64,000 nt of DNA, from assembly GCA_036924085.1 (NCBI GenBank), contig JAVGWX010000019.1:13257196-13321195 (forward strand). Direction: 5' to 3'. Of the stretch, positions 53,407 to 64,000 are shown piece after piece. This DNA is from Ariolimax columbianus. Taxonomy: Eukaryota; Mollusca; Gastropoda; Stylommatophora; Arionidae. The notes beneath the pieces are model-generated. The model was not told the origin of the DNA. It saw nothing but the letters and a program-made list of their open reading frames with translations, and searched no databases. Both the position numbers and the translations under genes were made by a program. Every line of letters starts with the position of its first letter. Positions within the stretch are counted from its first letter, which is position 1.

Positions 53407-53756
53407 CAACCTGCGGCTTAATTTGACTGAACACGCCAATACTGTAGAACGACAGACAAATCGAGAGCACTACCGTTTGGGTCTAATAATGAACGTACGC
53501 TGGTATTAGACTCACGGAAGACAAGTCAGCTCTCTAACACTCTAATGAAAGAACGCTACGGAAATCGTGTTTAACTCCGCAGAAACCGCAGATTTCAAAT
53601 ACCTGGTCATTGACAAACAAAAGCCCTCAATAAATTCGTCTGACCAAATAGTGAACGGGTACTGGAAATAGACCATCTGAAGACGGGTCAGTTTTACCCT
53701 ACTAATGACAGGGCGTTGCTACGGAAAACCAGCTCATATCGAGAGGAGCCGCAGAC
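52995..53756 (+). repeat. 18S-seeded degenerate tandem repeat
   Basis: Three units begin AAAGGAATTG[A/G]CGGAAG at 52995, 53191 and 53374, and a partial fourth is recognisable from about 53639. The first about 60 nt of each is 18S sequence; the rest is not 18S and holds a conserved inverted repeat GGGTCTAAT...ATTAGACCC (53097-53132 in unit 1; wobble pair in unit 3). Units differ by 20-30%, so the array is old. It ends exactly at the 5' end of Family A copy 3. Confidence 0.88.
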
Positions 53757-54636
53757 ACTTTGGTTCACGTACCAGGCTGATAAGCCAATGGCGCGAGGCT
53801 ACCATGTGGGGGATTACGGCCGAACCCTTGTAAGCCGCAATCCCACCCAAAATCTCAGCACCACTGCAATGGGAGGCTCCTACATGCTCGGGACCTGGGG
53901 CTTGCGCCCCAGCCCTATCTGGTAGAGCCGCAGCAAGAGGTCCTTGCCGTCCACCGATCAAAGCGGGCAGACAACTGCGTGATACTCACCTTATACGGCG
54001 ATGGGGTGCGAAACCACCAACATAAGACTTAGTACCTGGTCGGGGTGTCGAAAACAGTAGAGCAGCCACCTCACTGTGAACTGTCGAGACTCAACCAATG
54101 ACCATGAGAGCTGTCCGCACACCAGGCGAACAACATCTCTGTGACATTACTAGGCTTGTCCTCTGGCTAAATGCACTTCGGCTACGATATCTACCGCTGT
54201 ACGTTATCAGCCATATAACTATCATGCTGGACGCAGAAGAGATGCAGACCAGCGGACATTGCACACCTGCCCCACTGTGTCAACACCCCAGGTGGCGGGG
54301 AATGCTAGGCGTACCATCCCTGCATAGAAGCCGAGAAAATAAAGGGAGAAAGAGATACCACACTCACATGCAAATGCTACGTTTTTGGCAGGACGTGACG
54401 ATCCTGGGATACAGACACACTGGACTGCCTCTCTTCCGGGTAAACCAGTCCATCTCATATATCTCACATATCATCATTGCACCCTATAGACACGAGTAGT
54501 GAAGACTCGATAGTCTGGTAAGACAACTTCCATAAGAGAGACAACTCTGATCATAAACAACTGCTACCTTGCAGATAGGCTGGGGACAGCCAAAGGCTAA
54601 GGAGGGCATCCCTATAGAAACGCCTGTTGAAATCGG

Positions 54637-55554
54637 ATGCACGGGGCCGCAAGCCTAACAAAACAGTGCAACGTAAATCGCAGCATGATGACAGTACAAC
54701 CTATTAGAAAAACGCATGGCGCTCATCCTGCGGAGTCCCGCCAGGCAGCGATAGTGCCGGGCCTCACGCCTCGAAGGGGCCCACCCTTGACTACTGGTGG
54801 TCACCCACCCATGTGTCGTGGAGTCAAGTCACATGGCTATGGGGCAACTTCTATTGACCAAAACCTCAAGACCCTCAAAATACTACAGTGGAATGCGGAG
54901 GGAGTCGTTAACAAAAAACTTTCCCTAACACATCACCTGCATGAAGGTAAGATTGACGTGGCATGTATCCAGGAAACGCACGTCAACAATAATCATAAAT
55001 TCTCAATCAGAGGATACCAGACCTTCCGTCTAGATAGAGAAGGCCACAAAGGAGGGGTCCTGATACTGATCAGAAACTGCATACCGAGTAGCGCGGTATC
55101 TGTCAATCACACCGGACAAGCAGAAATTGTAGGAGTTGACATAATGGCTCAAGAGACGAAGCTCCGCATTTTCAATCTGTACGGACCACCAAATAGAGAC
55201 CTATCACTCTCGAGTATGGAGGTCAGAGACTCCAACTGCGTAGTAGTTGGAGATTTCAACAGCCGCTCGGAGAGATGGGGATACTCTGACACAGACATCA
55301 TAGGTGACGAAGTGGAAGATTGGGAGATAGATGCAAATCTCTCCCTAATCAATAGGCCGGAGGATAGCCCTAGCTTCTATTCAAGAACATGGCATACCAA
55401 CTCGACTCCAGATTTGGCCTTCTCCACACAGGACATACACCATAAAATAGACCGCCAGGTGCTAAACCAACTGGCAGGTAGCGACCACAGGCCGATCAGG
55501 CTAACCATTGACATGGAAGTAGGCCCACAGGAAACAAAACCGCTCCCACGTTGA
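54637..55554 (+). CDS. Family A APE-type endonuclease ORF (copy 3)
   Basis: 305 codons, same start and length as copies 1 and 2, with Q-W-N-A-E-G, I-Q-E-T-H, G-D-F-N and G-S-D-H-R intact. It ends in TGA (55552-55554) at the codon where copies 1 and 2 have TAA; the next codon is TAT instead of AAT. The frame continues after the stop with Y-K-R-A-D-W-D. Confidence 0.85.
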   Translation: MHGAASLTKQCNVNRSMMTVQPIRKTHGAHPAESRQAAIVPGLTPRRGPPLTTGGHPPMCRGVKSHGYGATSIDQNLKTLKILQWNAEGVVNKKLSLTHHLHEGKIDVACIQETHVNNNHKFSIRGYQTFRLDREGHKGGVLILIRNCIPSSAVSVNHTGQAEIVGVDIMAQETKLRIFNLYGPPNRDLSLSSMEVRDSNCVVVGDFNSRSERWGYSDTDIIGDEVEDWEIDANLSLINRPEDSPSFYSRTWHTNSTPDLAFSTQDIHHKIDRQVLNQLAGSDHRPIRLTIDMEVGPQETKPLPR

Positions 55555-55635
55555 TATTACAAACGAGCCGACTGGGACAGATTTGCAATCCTGACAGATG
55601 GGCTGTGTGAAACCATCAACACACGAAACACCAAA

Positions 55636-58535
55636 ATGAAGCCCATGGTAGAGAGCCTAAGCAAGGCAATAATGCAAGCCGCCACTGAAACCATCCCAAG
55701 AGGAGCTAGGAAAAACTATAAGCCCTATTGGAATGATGAGTTGCAGAAAGTGGAAGATGCAGTAACAAATGCTAGGAACCTGGCAGAGCGACAAAAATCC
55801 ATGAAGGAAAACATCGCCCTCAAAGCCGCCACAAGGAAGTACAAACACACTCAAGCAAACAGCAAGAGAAAGCTGGAAAAATATAACGGAAAGTCTAAAC
55901 CTGGACAAAGACGGGAACAAGCTATGGAAGCTAGTCAGAGCCATGAACGACGAAACCCCGTCAAATAAACAAATTACTATCAAGCAGGGCGAGAACTTGA
56001 TCACAGGTAAGAAAGCCGCAAACGCCTTTGTCGATCACTATGCCAGAGCAAACCACATCGAGGTCCCTGCATATAAGCATACAGACATTAGCGAAGAGCT
56101 AAAGGGACACGAAAACATGAATACGGCACCTGAAGAGCACATGATGGCCAAACTAACAATGCGCTAAACGTAAGAGGCTATGAGAACACTAAAGAAAAGG
56201 AAATCTCCCGGAAAAGACGGGATAACAAACGAAATGCTGATGGGGCTGGGCCAAACAGCGAAGAGGAAACTGCTATCGGTCCTGAACCGAAGCTGGAAAA
56301 GGGGAATTGTACCACAGGCATGGAAAGACGCAACACTTGTACCAGTACCAAAAACAGGAAAGGACAAAACAGATCCAAATGGATACAGGCCCATAAGCCT
56401 ACTGAGCTGTGTCGGCAAGCTGATGGAACGGATGATAAACACCAGACTGATGTGGCATCTGGAAGAAAAACGAATACTAATTCCACAGCAAGCCGGCTTT
56501 AGACAGCACAGATCCACTGAGGACCAGGTCATCCTCATAGCCCAGGAGATAGAAGATGCCTACCAGGCACAGAAACACACAGTAACTGTTTGGGTGGATC
56601 TGGAAAAGGCATTTGACAAAGACTGGAAAGATGGAGTCAAGATAAGAAGAAGTGATGTTTGTGGGAAGATGTACAAGTGGATCAACCACTACCTCAAACA
56701 AAGAACGGCCAGAGTCCAAGTACAAGGGCAGATGAGCAAAAAGGTGACACTCGAGCAGGGAGTACCCAAAGGGGGAGTACTGTCACCCACACTCTTCCTG
56801 GTATATAAACGATATTACAGAGAATATACCAAGAAGAGTCCATAGCTCAATGTTTGCAGACGATCTGGCTATGTGGACCTCTGAAAAGAATCTCACCATA
56901 GCAAGAAATCGGATGCAGACGGCCCTAACATCGCTGGAAGAGTGGGCGAGCTCATGGCTGGTCAAAATAAAAGAGGAGAAAACCACATGCACAATATTCT
57001 CGCTTTCATTAAAACCCCAAAGTACCAAATTAAGTCTAAATGGCAAATTCCTGCAGCAAAACGACAACCAAACCTATCTGGGAGTCACATTTGATCGGCG
57101 CATGACATGGAAAAGTCAGATTGAGAGAAACCGAATGAAAGCCAGAGAAAGAATGGCAATCATGAGGAAACTTGCTGGCACTAGCTGGGGAGCAGACGAA
57201 GGCATACTAAAGAAACTGTACACTGGAAGAGTGAGACCAGTTCTCGAGTATGGCATTGCGGCATGGACAACAGTAGCGAAGGCGAACTTCGATAAAGTTA
57301 ACAAACTTCAAAACCAAGCCATGAGAATTATAACAGGTGGCATGAAGTCAACGCCAATTGTAGAACTTGAAAAGATTACAAAACTGCAATCCATGACCGA
57401 TAGAAGAGACTGCACAGCCCAGCTGCAGTCAGAGAAACTCCGAAGACTGACCGACCATCCAATGCACCAGAGACTAAACAATTTGGGAAATGGGAAACTA
57501 AAGCGGAGAAACTTTGCAGAAATAGCCAAAGCAAAGATGCACGAAGATCCCATAAACGCACTAACAACACTAAAACCCATCACTACTGTACGAAAACCTA
57601 CCTGGAGGCAGGATATATTTCCAGAGGTGGTAGAAAATATACCAGGTATTGCAAACAAAAACTGCCAGACTGGAAAAGAAAGGAGAGATACTGCCCTAAG
57701 CTTCATAACGAAAAGCTACCCAAGCATGGACTGAACCCATGCATACACCGACGATTCTGTAACAAACACAACACAGAACGGAGGGGCAGGAGCATTCCTG
57801 AACCTACCAAATGGCAGAAAAATAACACTGTCATTCGCTACTGGTAAGTACACAAGCAATTTCAGAGCGGAGGCAGAGGCACTGAGAGCGGCAGTGGAAG
57901 AAATGGTGACACACAGTGAAAATGAAAGCCATATAGTCCTTCTGACAGATGCTCTCGCCGTAGTCACATCGCTAAAAAGCCAGAAAAACACTGAGCTTAA
58001 TGACTTAAGAGCAGCACTCTGCAAACTGTGCCAGCAGTCCGCACCAAAAAGGATAGTGGTACAGTGGGTCCCATCACACTGCAACATCCAAGGCAACGAG
58101 GAGGCAGACAGACTGGCAAAAGAAGGTGCAAGACTTCCACAAACAGATACCAGTATGACGTACGAAGAGTCAAAATGGCTTATCAAAGCCAGATACATGA
58201 CCAAATGGGAAACCGAACATACTGGTTACACCAAAAACGATGCCTATTACCAGTTGAACCGAAGAGAGCAGGTCGTTGTCTTCAGACTTCGCACTGGCCA
58301 CAATAGACTGAGGTACCACCTATTCAACAAATTGAAGATAGGGTGTACCGACGAATGCCCGTGCGGTACTGGTAAAATGACCGCTGAACATCGTCTGCAG
58401 AACTGCCCGACATACGAGGATCAGAGAGAGCAGATGTGGCCATCACCAGTGGAACTGCAAGACAAGCTCTATGGCAGTGGCGACAGCCTCAGGATGACCA
58501 CCGCTTTTTTCGAAAAAATAATGGTTACTGTCTGA
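55636..58535 (+). pseudogene. Family A RT-RNase H (copy 3), multiply disrupted
   Basis: Equivalent to the 969-codon ORF of copy 2. Lesions: 2-nt deletion near 55853, stop (GCG CTA A..) near 56165, in-frame deletion near 56636, 2-nt deletion in the TATATATAAACGA stretch near 56804, and Trp-to-stop TGA at 57733-57735 just before the RNase H Y-T-D. Open pieces 56180-56845, 56850-57734 and 57894-58535 retain the usual motifs, including F-A-D-D and C-P-C-G-T-G/H-R-L-Q-N-C. Confidence 0.9.
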
Positions 58536-58564
58536 CTGCGTACGCAGAAGAAGAAGAAGAAGAA

Positions 58565-58577
58565 GAATGCAAAAGCA
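58565..58577. repeat. right copy of 13-bp repeat flanking the rDNA-Family A block
   Basis: GAATGCAAAAGCA directly after the (GAA)n tail; see 51173-51185. Confidence 0.65.
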
Positions 58578-58579
58578 GA

Positions 58580-59425
58580 AAAAACTGATTCAACGAACAC
58601 TTCAAAAATTGATAACTACACCAGCTGCAGTACTCCAACACAATATACAAAACTATTCAAATATTACGATTTAAGCAATCACACACATGCGATGCCCAAC
58701 TAATCAAAGGAAATAAGATCGTAACAAGATGGTCAATATAGTTTTAAAACGCGTATAACGATGGTAAAAAAAAAAGTATATTATATCTAACAACATTGAA
58801 TTAGTCCTTAATCGTGAAGTTAATAAGGTTTTAGACATATGACACAAGGCAAAAGACGTGGTATAGACAATGCTAATTGTGAAAATTTGCAGGTATTTTG
58901 AGAATGTTTCCGAGATGCTTTAATGAAGGAAAAAACATTTCTGAGACTGGTCAATTTCTTTAACATTTTAAACTGTCCAGAATATTATGTCTCCACATTT
59001 TATTTGATCTTTTGCAACAATATTATTTTGAATGCGTTACAATGTTTTCTTCGTCACACATTCATACGACATTAACATTGGAGATATTTCCAGAAGAATG
59101 AATTACATTTATGATGGGGAAAAAATACAACTAATTTAATATCTTAGTCAATAAGACAAGTCAATAAGGCAACAGCACATTATATTCACATCTAACAATT
59201 ATTAAGGCAATTTATATATCCCGTTGTAGAACGTGTATTATACCAGGAGTATTTCTATTTTTCTCTTATACAACGTTGACAATTGAAAGATATTTCTAGC
59301 TGACGTTTATAATCGATTTGTAATTCCAGATTAGCCTACCTTGTGTCGTTCTACATTGACTTTAACATGATTTAAAAGTTAAAATATTAATTTAAACTAA
59401 TGATATTAATGAAAAACTGGGTGAC
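58580..59425. other. unassigned AT-rich sequence
   Basis: No gene, RNA or repeat recognised. Confidence 0.4.
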
Positions 59426-59429
59426 TCGA

Positions 59430-59830
59430 TCCTCATAGGCGATTACGCTGCTACGGGTCTCAACTTTGTTTCCATTGTCTTTTGTTTTGGGATACTGTGG
59501 ACCAGTTGGTGATTCGATTCCCGTCTGTAGCATCGTATATGTTGTCTCTTGAGTTTGAGGGAGTCATACCAGCGCGTAGATGGTCGTCCCCGTGGTCGTC
59601 TTCTGTCTTGTGGGCACCAGACTGCTATTGCTGTGCTCCAACGGTCAGCCGTTTTCCGGAGCAGGTGACCAGCCCAGCGATGCCTTACCTCGTCTGAGTG
59701 AGTAACTGCATCCTTCGTCAATGATATTTGCCGTACCTTAGTGTTGTCAAGATCTATCAAACGTTGGTTGTTGAGCGTGAGGCCGATCAAACGTCTCTCG
59801 AGGGAAGCTTTGATCACTAAGTTTGGACTT
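59430..59830 (-). pseudogene. RTE-like retrotransposon C-terminus
   Basis: The minus-strand open frame 59817-59443 contains K-A-S-L-E-R-R-L-I-G-L-T-L, R-H-R-W-A-G-H-L-L-R, W-C-P-Q-D-R-R-R-P-R-G-R-P and T-R-W-Y-D-S-L, the post-RT region of an RTE-like ORF2. Its first block overlaps in sequence with the fragment at 48190-48360. Truncated at about 59820. Confidence 0.8.
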
Positions 59831-59834
59831 CACT

Positions 59835-60290
59835 TAATTTGTGAGTAACCATGTTTCCTACACACGCACATAAAAAAAACTAGACTGCTAAATTCAAAGT
59901 ACGTACATTGCTATAAACGTTTATTTGTATAGACAGAGATAGCAGTGACAAAAAAAACATAAGCAAATTAATATGTGTTCTTAAACGTATAACAAAAAAC
60001 AACTACAGACTTATTAAGAAACAAACACAGCAACGCGGTATATCCAATCCACTAAGAAGAAATCGAAGCCGTTCAGTTTCCAAAGCACTTGGAGTCGTCA
60101 CCTCTAAGAGTTCGGATAATGGTCTACCTTAGAACCAACTCAATCCTTTTCATCTATTAATTGTTTACCCCGTGAAGAAATCCTTGTTTCACTAACATGG
60201 CTGTTCGAAATTCAGTGACCTCGTAATGTTGTGAAGAAATATCATTGATTCGTGTAATACTGAGTTCCAGTATTTATATATTGATTGATC
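59835..60290. other. unassigned sequence
   Basis: Nothing recognised. Confidence 0.4.
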
Positions 60291-60296
60291 AAATCC

Positions 60297-60498
60297 GACA
60301 ATTATGTCCGTTGACGTGGCACTGGACATTATTGTTATACTCGACAATTATGTCCGTTGACGTGGCACTGGACATAATTGTTATACTCGACAATTCTGTC
60401 CGTTGACGTGGCACTGGACATAATTGTTATACTCGACAATTCTGTCCGTTGACGTGACACTGGACACAATTGTTATACTCGACAATTCTGTCAATTGT
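60297..60498. repeat. 46-bp tandem repeat, four units, each a hairpin
   Basis: Each unit has arms ACAATTATGTCC / GGACATAATTGT (12 bp, up to two mismatches) around a 14-nt loop GTTGACGTGGCACT. The first three units contain TGACGTGG (60312-60319, 60358-60365, 60404-60411); the fourth has TGACGTGA. A fifth partial unit ends the array. Confidence 0.93.
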
Positions 60499-60577
60499 AT
60501 TATTGTAAGGTATAACATGATCTACCTATTTTTTTAATTTTCGTTGCCATAATTACACATGCAATTCAGCACATACA

Positions 60578-60882
60578 TTTTCAAGATACTAAAGAATGTA
60601 GTCACGGAAAGCACCATGTTGATCGTTAGACGATTTTAAGCAATATTTAATGTGTACTGATCGGCCGTTTTGGTATATTAGAATTTTCAATTTCTAAGTT
60701 TAGAGCACGAATATTTTATGTGTCTAATTTCTAAAAAAGCATTAATCCTGACAATGCTACAATAATGTAATAATAAAGCAAACGTTTTCAGATATTGTCA
60801 CACAAACGTATAGAGAATCCAATTATTATGTTAATCTAGAATCTGTTTGAAAATAAAGAAGCGATTTTGTCATTAAATAAGG
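60578..60882. repeat. dispersed 305-bp repeat, copy 2
   Basis: Second copy of the segment at 47739-48046, same orientation, with about a dozen substitutions and short indels. Confidence 0.9.
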
Positions 60883-60889
60883 ACTAACA

Positions 60890-61590
60890 GATCCCGTTTC
60901 CTTAAGAATAAGTGGTACGATATATTTGCTTTCCCTCACCGAGTCTCAATAACACATATTCGAAGACGAAAATGGAGAATGTAGGGGTGTCAAAGGAATA
61001 AAATGGTATGGAATTTAATGCCATAAAGCAACGTTGGAAATGCTGCTGGAACAAATTAACAGCACAAGAAAGAGGGTGACATAAAAATAAATACATAGAA
61101 CACAAAGACTTTGGTAATATTAAAACAACACAGGCACATAAATAAATCATAAATGGAGAAATAATCTAAAAATTACATACGTTTACATATTTAGGACCAA
61201 CTCTCAGACAAGAAGCCCGCAATGAGACGTAAATTAAGACATGGATTGCATTGACAACAAGGGCTGCTTCAGAGAAGAACATAAATAATTGCTTATCTCA
61301 AAGAACATCTTAATAAACATCAGGAAAAAAAAAATCACCGCTCAAATAAGGTAGTTTTGCCACAGCATGGGACCTACCCATGTGCGTATGTAAAGATGGA
61401 TGAACAAAGCTTGGAAGTATTCTATATCTGCTGGTACCGTAAGATAGAAAGAATGAGTTGAGCAGAACGGCGATCCAAAGACAATGACTGGTACACAATA
61501 TATCACATGACAGCTTTCTTCAAGATACCAGAGGGCAAGATTCAGGGGAAAAGAGGACTGAGGCCATCAAAACTCTCCTTTACATCACAG
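60890..61590. other. unassigned sequence
   Basis: No recognisable gene or repeat. Confidence 0.4.
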
Positions 61591-61596
61591 GTATAC

Positions 61597-61806
61597 AGGG
61601 ACATGAACGTACCGACCTATGCAGGGACATGAGCGTACCGACCTATGCAGGGACATCAACGTACCGGCCTATGCAGGGACATCAACGTACCGACCTATGC
61701 AGGGACATGCACGTACCGACCTGTGCAGGGACATGAACGTACCGACCTATGCAGTGACATGAAGGTACCGATCTATGCAGTGACATGAACGTACCGATCT
61801 ATGCAG
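61597..61806. repeat. 26-bp tandem repeat, eight units
   Basis: Unit GGGACATGAACGTACCGACC + TATGCA with scattered changes; contains GTAC palindromes. Confidence 0.93.
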
Positions 61807-61834
61807 AAATGAAAACAGCTGCAGATGGCAAGCC

Positions 61835-62155
61835 ATACTCAGACAACCATACTAGTTCCATGACTGATCAACTAGATGATGGAGAGACATACTCAGACAA
61901 CCATACTAGTTCCATGACTGATCAACTAGATGATGGAGAGACATACTCAGACAGCCATACAACTATTCTCATGACTGATCAACTAGATGATGGAGAGACA
62001 TACTCAGACAACCATACAACTATTATCATGACATCAACTAGATGATGGAGAGACATACTCAGACAACCATACTAGTTCCTTGACTCATCAACTAGATGAT
62101 GGAGAGACATACTCAGACAACCATACAAATAGTCTCATGACATCAACTAGATGAT
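61835..62155. repeat. 54-57-bp tandem repeat, about six units
   Basis: Unit ACTCAGACAACCATACTAGT... to ...CTAGATGATGGAGAGACAT with small indels. The last units lose the GACTGAT segment. Confidence 0.92.
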
Positions 62156-62159
62156 GATA

Positions 62160-62600
62160 ATGATGTTGATGAGAACTAGATGTTGTTTTTTTAAATTGTT
62201 GTACAATGGCGTGTGTCTATGAATGTTACCTTTATTGTGTCTTAATAAATTGCATTAAGAAGCACATATTTTCCAATTTTCAGACATTGTCTATAACCGA
62301 TGAGCATGCTTCGCAAAAACAAAATTACAGTCTTTTGGAGAAATGAAATGTAATAACAATGGTTGAATGCTGTTAGTGTTCTAACTATCCAAAAGTTATC
62401 AATGAATGGACAAGTTTGTTCCACGACATACTATCACAATGTGTGACTTTTTAAGTACAATCACATCTCTAAATGTTATCTAGATGGTGTTTTGCGCACA
62501 TATACCACATCAGGAATCATAGACATAATTTTTAAAATCAAATCACTCGACTTGAATTCTGAATATTAATAATAAAATCGTACTGGACTCAAACACTCTA
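62160..62600. other. unassigned AT-rich sequence
   Basis: Nothing recognised. Confidence 0.4.
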
Positions 62601-62604
62601 CCGA

Positions 62605-63010
62605 AAATATATCATAGAAGATTATATATCCAGATATAATACGTATTAAATGAAAATCAGTCTGGGTCAAAAAGGATAAACACACAGACGCATTTGGAAT
62701 TTGATCTGACCAAAGATTCTGATGTTTGGAATAAACAAATATGCTAAAACTAACATGCCGTGGAATACTCCTTTAGACATACAGTACGGGATACCAGTCG
62801 AGAAAAATATATCATAGAAGATTATATATTCAGATAAAATACGTATTAGATGAAAATCAGTTTGGTTCGAAAGGATAAACACACAGACGCAGTTGGAATT
62901 TGATATGACCAAAGATTCTGATGTTTGGAATAAACAAATATGCTAAAACTAACATGCCGTGGAATTCTCCTTTAAACATACAGTATGGGATAGCAGTCGA
63001 GAAAATATAT
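62605..63010. repeat. two tandem copies of a 200-bp unit
   Basis: Both copies run from AAATATATCATAGAAGATTA to GGGATA[C/G]CAGTCGAG with few differences; a third copy begins (AAAATATATCATA) at about 63002 and is cut. Confidence 0.92.
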
Positions 63011-63039
63011 CATACTGATGATCCACAAATCCATGCAAT

Positions 63040-63150
63040 CAAGGAAATCAATTGAGCAGTGATAAAGATGCACAATCAGAACTCCGAGAACTGAAGTCCA
63101 GGAAACTGCCAGGTCTACATGCTCTGCTCCCTGAACTTAGCAAACAGCGT
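63040..63150 (+). pseudogene. possible RT N-terminal remnant
   Basis: Plus frame S-E-L-R-E-L-K-S-R-K-L-P-G-L-H-A-L-L-P-E-L resembles the E-L-K-S-G-K-A-P-G-x-D-G-L-x-P-E-L block of RTE-like RTs. It is too short for firm assignment. Confidence 0.4.
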
Positions 63151-63159
63151 TAGATTGAT

Positions 63160-64000
63160 ATGCAGTTAATATACATTTTTTGTCTCATTTTTGGAATTGG
63201 GAAAAATAGATAGCAGATAAACTGACAATGTAGTATGCAGCAGATGCACAAACAAGTCTACCATTCACTTACCGACCGAAGGAAAGGATGATCAACTCAG
63301 CCCGATAGCCACCCACACTAACAATGTGAGTACTATAATATAAACATACAAGAACAATGTGTTGTCTGCTCAGGACATGACACATTCAGTTTCTCGACTT
63401 TTTATATATGCAACTGGATATTGACAACTCATTCTTGTATACATACGGACAGGAACCTCATACTGCAGAGCAAATACTACAGAACTGCCTCGAAAAGGTT
63501 ACGTAGAGACACAAACTCAATAGGCTAGAGAAACAACCCTGGAATAGATACTCTTCGGATCTTTATGTGAACTACAAAAGATAATGAACATTTTACGTGA
63601 GACAACATTCTAGATATATAGATTATATTTTCATGAAAAGGAATAATAAAATGCAATGTGAATACATTCATTAATTTTTTTTAAATTGTTGCTAAGTAAA
63701 TGTTATGTCAATCTTTAGCTTCAACATTGCTGATCTTCCCTTTCTATTTTTGGTGAAAAGTCTTTTTTTCGATAAAACAGTTTATATCGTAATTAGTTAA
63801 TGTAGATAGTTTATCAAAAGTTTGCAATAATTGCTGTCCTGTTTAGAACCATTAAATTGTATTATTTTCCATAATGTGTTAATTGCGTGTGTATACTTTG
63901 ACAATCCTAATTTACTTTTCTTTTGCCAGTTTCAGAATGAGCAAGAAATAGAGGAGCAAAAGATAAGAAGATGTAGCCTGGACAGACTTTGCAGAGAAAA
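63160..64000. other. unassigned AT-rich sequence to window end
   Basis: No gene, RNA or repeat recognised. Confidence 0.4.

Larger units (their letters stand above)
53757..58564 (+). mobile_element. Family A non-LTR retrotransposon, copy 3 (full length, mutated)
   Basis: 5' end ACTTTGGTTCACGTACC identical to copy 2, 3' end in (GAA)n after GTCTGACTGCGTACGCA. 4.8 kb. The upstream neighbour is truncated 18S rDNA rather than single-copy DNA, and the only direct repeat found (13 bp) encloses both. The endonuclease ORF is open; the RT-RNase H region has several lesions. It is older than copies 1 and 2 by the number of changes. Confidence 0.93.

Noticed and set aside
53757..54636. 133-codon frame 54098-54499 as Family A ORF1
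   Set aside because: Frame is not kept in copies 1 and 2 because of 2-nt indels; no nucleic-acid-binding motif is visible.

Overview
This is eukaryotic, intron-scale DNA, almost certainly from an invertebrate animal. It contains the 5' part of a metazoan-type 18S rRNA gene whose variable region looks lophotrochozoan (my inference is a mollusc, perhaps a gastropod). It also has many non-LTR retrotransposons, a mariner transposon, abundant micro- and minisatellites, and spliced exons of an immunoglobulin-like gene. No prokaryotic or viral gene organisation is seen.

Host gene. Four exons on the minus strand form two copies of an exon pair (50330-50113 with 42714-42513, and 32712-32495 with 30118-29917). 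Each pair encodes one Ig-like domain of about 140 residues. Exon lengths (218 and 202 nt), splice phases (1-0-1) and cysteine positions are the same in both pairs. The introns (7.4, 9.8 and 2.4 kb) hold much of the mobile DNA. No promoter, first exon or last exon was recognised.

Mobile DNA. Family A (my label) is an APE endonuclease / reverse transcriptase / RNase H retrotransposon with a (GAA)n tail. Six copies were found: 3377-7470 (+), 11933-16747 (-, full length), 27440-27770 (+), 33721-36135 (+), about 37997-39809 (-) and 53757-58564 (+, full length). Family B is a decayed RNase H-bearing element, 8930-17010 (-), split by the full-length Family A copy. CR1-like copies lie at 43448-46393 (+), 7471-8190 (-) and 21505-21910 (-). 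Several decayed RTE-like pieces are scattered through the window. A dead mariner with intact ends (28072-29407) splits an AT-rich satellite.

Most unusual parts. (1) A 5' ETS + truncated 18S rDNA segment (51186-53756) runs straight into a full-length Family A element, and a 13-bp direct repeat flanks the whole block, as if an rRNA-element read-through transcript had been inserted as one unit. (2) The 18S piece ends in a degenerate tandem repeat seeded by its own sequence. (3) The other full-length Family A copy is bounded by a 211-bp target duplication, while its relatives have 12-16 bp. (4) All three copies that span the endonuclease/RT boundary carry an in-frame stop there. (5) A chain of hairpins lies at 30730-31210, with two covarying units.

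Tandem arrays: 18 x 60 bp (17961-19040), about 28 x 30 bp (19705-20540), about 10 x 67 bp (36414-37105), 4 x 46 bp (60297-60498), 8 x 26 bp (61597-61806), about 6 x 54-57 bp (61835-62155) and 2 x 200 bp (62605-63010).
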